In this document: in pieces, positions 57,201 through 64,000 of the stretch
Layout: each line of letters opens with the position of its first letter
Numbering within the stretch: the first letter of the stretch is position 1
Source: Takakia lepidozioides
Taxonomy: Eukaryota; Streptophyta; Takakiopsida; Takakiales; Takakiaceae
Direction: 5' to 3'
DNA: 64,000 bases
Assembly (NCBI GenBank): GCA_030704615.1
Contig: CM060732.1
Coordinates: forward strand, 25,730,001-25,794,000
Position numbers and translations under genes: made by a program
Notes under the pieces: generated by a model
Told to the model about the DNA's origin: nothing
Database searches by the model: none
Seen by the model: the letters and a program-made list of their open reading frames with translations, nothing else

Positions 57201-60200
57201 CTGAAGGCCATTTGTAGTTCTGATCCCTGGCAACTTTCTTCTTTGGAAGATTTCTGGGGGTTTACTTTTTGACAACATATAGTCTACTCAATAGTACTCA
57301 ATAGTAGTGCTTTTGAGGATCCATCAAATGGCCAAATTTCCAGTACTCCTCGGTGTTCAAGGTGTTGCTCGGATCATGAAATGGCAGAACACGGAAGATA
57401 AGGAATCTGCCATCCGGGCATATGATGAAGCTAAGGAGTGTGTGGATCGGGCTCGCAACTGCCTTGCCACAGAACTTGCAGCATTGGTTTGATATTTTCA
57501 ACTTCATTCCCATTGTTGTCACTTTCAGTACCTAGTTGTGTTGCCTTTGTAGCTGTTTGTATCTATCTTCATATGAATTCCCCGTTAGTTATCAGAGTAA
57601 TGGAAGTGTGGGAGCTTGGGGTCACTTGATCTTCATATCCATGACCTGCAGGTGTTGGAGAGTTATGATAGGGCCTACAGCAATATGGTGCGTGTGCAGC
57701 AGCTTGCTGAACTAGAAGAGGTGGGTTGATATTCTGACACATTCCACTGAACATGTTGCGGTTATGGCAATACTGTGGGACTGTGCCTGATCCTGTATGG
57801 ATGAACCTGGGATGCAGGTGATAGACTACCTTACTCTGCTGGAGAGAGAGAGAGAGAGAGAGTTGCCAACTGCTGCCCATCAAGCACGGGCTGACCTAAT
57901 TCGTAAAATGTGGCGGGATCGCATGCAAGGCACCAAGAGAAAAGTTGAGGTAGGCCCGGAACTTCCACGAAAAAGATTTGTCTCTCCTCTGTCAGGCATG
58001 GGAAGTATAAGTAGTAGTATAGATGTGTGCCAAACCCTGTGTACATTGATTGTTGGGCCAAGGCGACGGGACTGAGGTATCCACCACAGGTTAGTTGGTG
58101 ACAGCAGCCCTTTCAGAGGCATGCCAATCATTTTTCTTCTCCCACTGTTTTTGATGGGTCTTCGCTTGCAGGTTTGGCAATCATTACTTGCAGTACGTAC
58201 GTTGGTGCTGTCCCCCACTGAGGACACTGAAACATGGCTTAAGTTTGCATCTCTTTGCCGTAAAAGTGGGCGTGTCAGGCAAGCACGTGCCACATTGGTT
58301 AAGCTGCTACAGGTAGAGAAATTTTCAAACTCCATGATGGTTGAACTCTGTGTGTTTTTCTATATGCTTGGCAATGGGATCACTCAGAAATACTGTGTGA
58401 CTCTGAGCAAGATTGAACATTGGTACAATGCCCTTTTTGAGCAGAACTCAGCAGTTCATGCTTGAAGGTCTGCTGAGGTCTGCTCAGGCTCTGGAAAACT
58501 GGCTTCTGAGTGTTTACATCTCTGGTATTACTTCTTGGAGCAGATTCAGCAAATCTTAAAAGCAGGGATCAAGTGCAATAACTAATGATTGTGCAGTGTT
58601 CATGGTTTTAGACGTCCACAAAGAAATGGTATAACTGACATGTGGATTTGTGCTTGTGGCAGTACGACCCAGAGCTTCAACATCCTCCAGACGATATTCA
58701 GTTTGCTCCGCAAGTAATGCTGGCATACTTGAAATATCAATGGTCCGTTGGTGACGATTTCAAACGCCGAGAAGCTTTTCACCAGCTTCAAGTAAGCAGT
58801 CCTTACTGTTGGTTAGATAGAGATTCTGGGGACAAGCACCCCTCCAATGGATTTATTCTTGGTGTCCAGAATGACATTTCAAGCAGGAAAATATCTTTCT
58901 GAGGGTGAAGAAAGCCATCCATGAGATTCCTTTTTTCTTGGGCCCTTTTTGTCTTTTATTAACTTGCTGCCATCCGGACGTGGTAATGATATGCTAGAGC
59001 TGGTGCTGTTGTAGAAGAGTTCTTTGAAATATCTTGGTATGGGCGAAGCAGGGGCTAGCACTGGAGCTGGAGCAAAACATTGCGTCTGGTGGGATGGTAT
59101 ATATTTCAAACCAGGTTGTTGATGGGAGTCTGACAACTTCTTCCACTCCCCTTCTGGCACGAGTACACTTGAAGCTTGGAGCATGGCATTGGAACTTAAA
59201 TCCTGCCTTAGAGGACGAGTCCGTACGAGGTTATTCTGCACTTTTGCTTCACCCAACCAGGGAGCAGTCCCTGATAATTTGCTTCATATTATGGGAATAA
59301 CCTAGTGTTCTCAAGTCCATTTATATGGCAGATACTATATCGACACTGCAGTACAAGCTTGTTCAGAAGCTAGTAGACTTTGCTTCCTGAATGTCGTTTA
59401 CTAAAGTACCATTGTGGTCTTAGTGATTATATAGGACTATTCATCACTGCTGAAGTATGTCGTTTGGCTTTTGTATCTACAGCAGAGATTTTGACGGCGT
59501 TTAAGACTGCAACACAATATGCAAGCACCTGGGCCAAAGCATGGCACAAATGGGCTCTATTCAATACGGCAGTCATGTCTCACTACACATTGCGGGGGTC
59601 CCCGGCGTTGGCAGGGCGCCATGTGGTGTTGGCCATCAATGGCTATTTCTCTTCCATAGATCATGCCTCCACAAGCAAAGGTGGAGATGGCTCTCTTCAG
59701 GTACAGTTCAATGGGCCCAAACACCACACATCTCTTCTCTTAGTTCAGTTGGTCAAAAATTCTCCTGAAAGCCCATGACACTTTGAGGTCAGTTATGTGC
59801 CCCACCTACTTTGGTGGTCGCCACTGTAGTTAAGCTGGATTCATGCTTAACAGCCAATGTAGGAATGTCGTAACTCCCATGATAAGAAACACTCGACCTT
59901 TTTTATGAACTTCAGATGTACCTAGAGCCTCAAAGAGATGAAAGATTATCCAAAGATGCCCACCTTGTCGTTCACTGGTGCCAGGTACAATCAGCATTGC
60001 CGGACTGGCAGTTGCCCATATTTAAGCTCCAGTAACAGGCAAGCACAAACTTTAGATACAGACTGACATCTAATGAACACACCAATGTTTCAAACACCAC
60101 GCTCTTTGTTTCCTTTACAAGACGGATCCAGTACCTGGTGAGTTGGAATTATCTTGGAATTCTTATTCGTTGTATAGCATACTTTGAAGCTGTTATTACC

Positions 60201-63200
60201 TTTGGCACAAGGAGAGCCTTTCAGCAGCGCTATCCGCATAACCACCTGCGGTACTTGTGCCCAAGTATGTCATCTCTTATCATCTACAAAGGCTGCTACT
60301 GACCTTTGTTGCTTGAGAGTTTGGTGGTCTGAGTAGAAACTGTCCTCTTTAATAACCTGGCGTCTTGACGCTTTTTCCTGGTAAATACACGAATCAATGG
60401 GACGGAACTGTCTTGTGTTCCTACAGGATATTTTACGGCTGCTTACACTTTGGTTCAACCATGGTGCCTCACCTGAAGTACAGAATGCTCTTCAGGATGG
60501 TTTTACTAAAGTACCTGTGGAGACATGGCTGGCGGTGTTACCCCAGATTATTGCACGTATTCATTCCAACACTCCGGCTGTTCGAATCCTCATCCAGGCT
60601 CTCCTTGTCAAAATTGGCCGAGGTCACCCTCAAGTTCGTTTCTATTCCTCTATACTGAATGTCTAGAATACTGAGTTAGGATGCAAGAAGAATGTGAAAA
60701 AACAGGGAGGGAGGGGGGGTTGCGGATTCAAGAAAGAAGCCGGTGGAATTGGCTGCTTAGGTGAGTCTTTCAGATACCTCTGACGTGGAAATCATTCTAA
60801 ATCTGGCTTGGAATGGGGATGGAGAAATAGCTCAGAGTTGGTTGTTGATTGGTGCGAGTAAACTGGACGTGAGAGGATCATGGATGCAGACAAGAGGGTT
60901 TTCCTATGTAACCAATTTTCGTAAGCAACTGAGGGTGATGGATGCTGAATGCCCAGACAAGGCTGTCGAATGGATTTGGTATTTACAAGAGGATGGCACT
61001 ATGCAGGCACTGATGTACCCACTGCTAGTTGCGTGCAAGTCCATCAGCAACCTGCGCCGCACAGCTGCCCAACAAGTGGTGGACAAAGTGCGCCAGCACA
61101 GTGGGACTCTTGTTGAGCAGGTACGCTGTCAAATGAAAACCAGCTTGCATGATTGAGTTCATTCTTCAACCAAATAGGAAGGTGTGCTTTGAAGCTAGTG
61201 GACCTTTACTTTTTCTGGAGACTTAGTTCCTGTCAATCATGAACAATACGACGAAGAAGCTCTCAGAATCTCCGGCTTTTCAAAGTTTCCAGGATCGTGC
61301 CACATGTGTGCTATTTCAACAACGCTTTGTGGCAGGTTGCCTTATCTCGGAGGTCTCACCTGTGATAGGGGTCATTAAGTTCAAGACAAACTTCCTGTCT
61401 TACAGTTCCCAAAAACTCTTGCAAGTTGATTATACTTCCGTAATTTGTAACTCCTTGGACCTTGCAGCAGTCATCAAAAGAATTTGTAATTGGTACATTT
61501 GACAAAAGCTCACAACCAGAATATGCCAGTATTCAAATGATAAGAATGTCTCATATTGAGTCCAACATTTTGGACATCGCAATATGGTGTTATCACAATC
61601 CAGTTCTACAGGCTTTTGCGACTTCACAGCTGTAAGCAGGTTGTTTGTCTCCCAAATCTTCATGCTCTAAAAACTCCTTGAAGATAAGGAATGTCCTCTG
61701 CATTTTCTTTTGAAGGTAAGGATAGTTTCCGTACTTACAAGTACTCGCATAGTTCTTCAGCCTTTTGGCTGTCCAAGAATAGACTTCATAAGCTTGAAGT
61801 TGGGAGCTTTTTGCAGCCCACTTATGTTAATTAGGTTCTGTCTCTGTCTACCTTTCCCTGTCTCTCTTTCTCTTCTTTTTATGTCTGGTCTGGAGTTTGT
61901 CTGGAGTTAACTAATGACTTCAATGCAGAAACTACATTTTCACTGAGTCTTCATGTATTGACACAGAAACCCAGTCCATCTGCACCCTTTGTCAGGAACT
62001 CATTAGGAGCTGTCTGTTACACTAAATTTAGTTGATTCGTCTCCTCTTAGATTGACTGTCTAAGTTATGAGACAGCATTCTTTCTGGTTTGCTTCTTTCT
62101 CTTAATTCTTATTTTGTTCGTGTCTTTCCTTGAAGTTTCGTCCAGGTGCGACTGTTTTCAGGTTTGAATGCTCTTCTTTTCCGTGGATGTGGCTGTCATT
62201 TTATCTCCTTACATATGGACATTCAGAGTTTACAGTGTTTTTACAGTTCGCTTAGTATGTTGAGAGAGGCTGAATCTCACAGAACCTTCTTTCAAGTTAT
62301 ATTCAATGAGATTTGCTAACTTTAGTAATTCATGAAAACATGTGGCTTTCATTCAACTTAAAATAATACAAGCTGCACTCTTCTTGTATTTGAACAATTG
62401 TACCTGTGTTACTAACTAGACATCGTGACCTTCCGATGTAAAATGCGATTGAAAGTAAGCTTGTACCGGTGTGCAGGCACAACTAGTGTCGAAGGAGTTG
62501 ATTCGAGTGGCTATCTTGTGGCATGAGAGTTGGCACGAGGCACTGGAGGAGGCAAGCCGCCTGTACTTTGGGGAGCACAATGTGGAGGGCATGTTGAATT
62601 GTTTGGCCCCTCTGCATGCCACTCTTGAAAGGGAGGGGCCAGTTACTGTGAAAGAGAATGCATTTGTTCAGGTACATGGTGGACTTCTTGTCACCTAATA
62701 GAGATAAGACAATTCATTTTACACCTTTTTCAATGTAGTTTCTATTTTAATGAGTGTCGGGGATATTGCACCCTTAATTACTAGATGCATGCCTCTGATG
62801 AAGTGTAAATGGATGGTTGTTAATGGTTGTAAATGGTCGGTTGTCATGCCACTGTTCATGCAGTGACCATTTCAAAGTTCTCCTTAAGTTGTAGCATACT
62901 AACAAGTAAACAGCAGAGGACTTGATTTAAGTGAATGTCGAGATTGAAGCAAAATCTTTGATGAAGACGCACACTTTTTGGCAGGTAAACCTCTTACTAA
63001 CTGTTGTCTTGAGTTGAATTTGGATGTATATGGCTGAATGTGTTCTGATGGAAAATGGGGCAGGCATATGGACGGGAACTGCAGGAGGCCAATGAGTGTT
63101 GCATGAAGTACCGGCGTACTGGGAAAGAGGCTGAACTCACTCAGGTTTATCTGTATTTCTAGCCTGTTAGTTCTTAGGGTGATGGGGTTGTTGGAAAACC

Positions 63201-64000
63201 ACTGGCGTGTGGTCGGGCTAGGGATTGAACCTAGGACCTCCCCCATTCCGGTGGGGTGCTCTACCACTGAGCTACCCGTCCCGTTCTGTTCTCAAAGTGC
63301 CGTGCAAGGGCTATAACCTTGACACTCCAACAGGGGTCAGGGAACAAATTACGTGTGTTTTTTCTCATTTAATGGGTAATGATAACCCTGCTCCTGTGTC
63401 CACCTCTCCTGGAAGTCAATATGAGATGTAGGACAGTCTTTGTGTATTTGTCTTTGTCTTTCTGTTCTACATTTGCAAGTCAGGAGGAGGAGGCCAAAGA
63501 TCCCAGATCAGTAATTTAATTACTGATGTGTGGTTGGGTACCGATGCAGGCATGGGATCTCTACTACCATGTGTTCAAGCGCATCAACAAGCAACTGCCA
63601 AGCCTGACTACTTTGGAGCTGCAGGTATGCCTTTCCCTCACGTCGATGGGTTGATGGCTGAGCAAAGCTTGAAAATTCAGGTCTGATGTATTGATCTAGA
63701 AAGCTTTTAAACCTGCAATTGGGTGTGGCTGGGGGCACACAGTTTGTCTCACCAGAACTGTTGGAGGCACGCAACCTCGAATTGGCTGTTCCTGGAACTT
63801 ATCGTGCAGGTGTGCGATGATGTTCACGTGCTACATGTCATTGTAGTTCTTCTGAGGTTCTAAGCATGAAACGAAACACATGAACTGACAGATTGAAGTT
63901 TACAAGTGAAGGACATATGCTTAGCATTGTGCAATCCTGTTACTTCCCAGAACTGACACCTGATTGCTTTTATCGGACCAGCTTCCCCTGTTGTCACGAT
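36276..64000 (+). CDS. TOR: TOR (target of rapamycin) protein kinase, 3' end outside the window
   Basis: TOR is the catalytic PI3K-like Ser/Thr kinase of TOR complexes and couples nutrients and energy to growth. I read 48 exons in the window; coding phase closes at every junction and the sum is 6,296 bases, about 2,098 residues, against about 2,480 for plant TOR. Order: HEAT repeats (about 1-1290), FAT (about 1298-1950), FRB (about 1958-2060) and the first residues of the kinase domain at the window edge. The start ATG at 36276 (AAGGCATGGC) precedes a short leader peptide and [11 protein letters not shown], matching plant TOR N-termini. Two introns use GC donors. One intron carries a 2.8-kb antisense LINE and another a LINE 3' cluster, without exon damage. 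Exon coordinates are in the domain entries below. Confidence 0.96.
38552..38553 (+). other. GC splice donor, TOR intron 4
   Basis: The conserved protein reads RVQW then [12 protein letters not shown]. Joining is only possible at CAATG|GCAAGC, with TG plus G (39088) completing Trp. No GT donor near keeps the frame. Confidence 0.8.
41452..42060 (-). mobile_element. LINE-A 3' end and two LINE-B 3' modules, antisense in TOR intron 9
   Basis: 41452-41788 is the reverse complement of a LINE-A end: TTTCA tail, hairpin (AACTCAAAGAGCTTATGGG), 3' UTR, and the zinc-finger region of ORF2 (visible as the GCCCGGTGCAAGCTGGGGC segment). 41815-41905 and 41945-42030 are two LINE-B modules (AGAATGTACTCATAAG and AGAATGTACTCTTAAGAC starts), separated by GGAGGCCCAGA. 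All are 5'-truncated. Confidence 0.8.
47135..47136 (+). other. GC splice donor, TOR intron 20
   Basis: LVSIVRQ must join HIRKYLPD, as in other plant TOR proteins. The junction is CGCCAG|GCATGC with acceptor at 47405. A GT donor 40 bases later would insert residues absent from relatives. Confidence 0.75.
49772..52560 (-). mobile_element. Long LINE-A copy, antisense in TOR intron 25
   Basis: The longest copy of the family. On the minus strand it starts in the C-terminal end of the endonuclease ([12 protein letters not shown] at about 52450), continues through the linker ([18 protein letters not shown]) and the reverse transcriptase to the C-terminal Cys/His region. It ends with the 3' UTR, hairpin and TTTCAT repeats at 49772-49800. 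Two frameshifts, near 51990 and 51700, break the ORF. The missing 5' end fits truncation on insertion. No clear target duplication was found. The flanking TOR exons (49266-49389 and 52586-52792) join in phase, so the LINE lies entirely in intron. Confidence 0.9.
49878..51695 (-). CDS. Non-LTR retrotransposon reverse transcriptase, degenerate ORF2 segment
   Basis: An uninterrupted 605-codon stretch. It has RT motifs in order: [13 protein letters not shown] (about 21-33), [14 protein letters not shown] (64-77), catalytic motif [12 protein letters not shown] (99-109), [13 protein letters not shown] (157-169), and the YxDD box as YADV (201-204), where the second aspartate is lost. After a long connector comes DRLCPACMG and [15 protein letters not shown], a CCHC-like knuckle found at the end of many LINE ORF2 proteins. 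The first codons shown are not a true start because the frame is entered by a frameshift. The lost catalytic Asp makes this copy inactive. The LINE clade is not assigned. Confidence 0.88.
   Translation of the reverse strand: MVQRGFPTEWTKSIIHPLFKSGDRLAPTNYRTIMVSSLLAKLFGAVVAMELDDWAESSRIRAEGQAGFRRNRSTIDHIFTLQVMVESARYDKRMVYVCFVDFHKAFDSVTRDLLFQRLHRVEVPPDILCAISSMYEIVTGTVNVAGEFSAEVHSNIGVKQGCPLSPTLFRIYIDALENYISKNHGVGVPLDGGPTQSDLLYADVALLAQSPVFLQRHLKILEQFCKDYGMQVNLSKTKIMVFNGQADRRFIFNQQEIEIVKSYRYLGLVIHSPKFHFAATALDRLTKGKAASVRLQAKCKQIHLCHPPTKKWLFDTVVSPATIYGCEFWAPGVPVSWWEKNLDPLQSSFLQAMLGARSTTPSQILGAEFACVPLQSEALFRLTIFLHRLQALPPKGLVARALTTSVRLKAAGFRNSWYARVDSLFQRNGLSTAFLLPMNPDEVDITSRHDRNRLIRRELMELHVKRTWKLPNLTTKLHFYRETFLVLRDDRILRPNYLSAPLSPSLLRALGRFRVGSHNLRIETGRWENLQREDRLCPACMGRSKEIETEEHFFFYCPLYYEIHGRFHCLFSGTQTLTDVFHYEDQKCLAAYLHEAFTLRQSLEH
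53331..61120 (+). other. TOR: TOR exons 28-43: FAT domain
   Basis: Exons: 53331-53483, 53787-53858, 54291-54455, 54983-55044, 55381-55478, 56397-56506, 56712-56888, 57388-57486, 57652-57720, 57818-57949, 58172-58312, 58663-58791, 59052-59229, 59486-59700, 60427-60633, 61007-61120. Diagnostic pieces: [107 protein letters not shown] and [17 protein letters not shown]. The FAT alpha-solenoid clamps the kinase domain. Exon 37 contains a (GA)n microsatellite read as alternating Glu-Arg. Exon 28 belongs to the boundary with the HEAT region. Confidence 0.92.
55479..56396 (+). other. TOR intron 32 with an unexplained GC-richer open stretch
   Basis: Between TOR exons 32 and 33. A frame open at 55512-55856 reads an Ala-rich stretch then [25 protein letters not shown] and is GC-richer than other introns. 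Overlapping minus-strand frames are also open. I recognise no family, so it may be a TE fragment. A short GATTGCCCCTT repeat lies at about 56050-56090. Confidence 0.35.
62477..63624 (+). other. TOR: TOR exons 44-46: FRB domain
   Basis: Exons 62477-62671, 63064-63144 and 63550-63624. FRB is the four-helix bundle that binds FKBP12-rapamycin and gates substrate access. It reads [29 protein letters not shown] and [12 protein letters not shown]. The positions that contact rapamycin in human mTOR (Leu2031, Ser2035, Phe2039, Trp2101, Tyr2105, Phe2108) are all conserved here. Confidence 0.93.
63210..63281 (-). tRNA. tRNA-like sequence (pseudogene or SINE head) in TOR intron 45
   Basis: The minus strand folds as a cloverleaf with standard spacing: acceptor GGACGGG/CCCGACC (one A-A mismatch), D arm GCTC-AGTGGTA-GAGC, anticodon arm CCCCA-CCGGAAT-GGGGG (one mismatch), T arm CTAGG-TTCAATC-CCTAG, discriminator A. 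Position 33 is C, not T, and the anticodon position reads GGA without the long variable arm of a serine tRNA. These faults argue for a pseudogene or a SINE head rather than a working tRNA. Confidence 0.6.
63743..64000 (+). other. TOR: TOR exons 47-48 (partial): start of the kinase domain
   Basis: Exon 47 (63743-63809) encodes [20 protein letters not shown]. Exon 48 starts at 63982 and reads SPVVTI at the window edge, the usual entry to the PI3K-like kinase N-lobe. The catalytic loop, activation loop and FATC lie beyond the window. Confidence 0.85.

Noticed and set aside
60761-61006. Open frame continuing upstream of TOR exon 43 into the intron
   Set aside because: The conserved junction [10 protein letters not shown] places the acceptor at 61006; retention of the whole intron meets a stop soon after 60633.

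Overview
This is a nuclear plant-type window (land plant or streptophyte alga; nothing in the sequence fixes the species). Three ordinary genes with many introns lie on the + strand and are separated and invaded by degenerate retroelements, short TIR elements and tandem repeats. The lineage call rests on three points: the TOR protein has the plant architecture, the middle gene belongs to the large plant O-fucosyltransferase-like family, and every gene is split by spliceosomal introns.

Layout. 1-8522: the 3' part of MCM5 (replicative MCM2-7 helicase subunit), nine exons, with introns packed with pieces and 3' tails of two non-LTR retrotransposon (LINE) families, called LINE-A and LINE-B here. 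8523-20600: gene-poor accessory DNA with three elements bounded by the same inverted terminus (TTAACCCTTAA...), a tRNA-derived SINE, and a decayed Ty3/gypsy pol whose tail carries a PHD-like zinc finger, followed by a probable polypurine tract, an LTR and a string of hairpins. 20602-27184: a complete plant O-fucosyltransferase-family gene (about 590 codons, 12-13 exons). 27185-36247: a gene-free interval with a second SINE copy and four tandem or palindromic repeats. 36276-64000: the TOR kinase gene, 48 exons in the window encoding about 2,098 residues, from the start codon through the HEAT repeats, the FAT domain and the FRB domain into the first residues of the kinase domain; the gene runs off the right edge.

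MCM5 serves DNA replication, TOR is the central growth kinase, and the O-FucT-like protein is a secretory-pathway glycosyltransferase; no operon-like or shared regulation is visible. Exon boundaries were derived by reading conserved protein sequence through GT-AG (twice GC-AG) junctions, and the coding phase closes at every junction listed. No wholly new gene system could be demonstrated. The most novel material is the repeat biology: the TIR family, the SINE, the two LINE 3' modules, the PHD-bearing gypsy element and the palindromic minisatellite.
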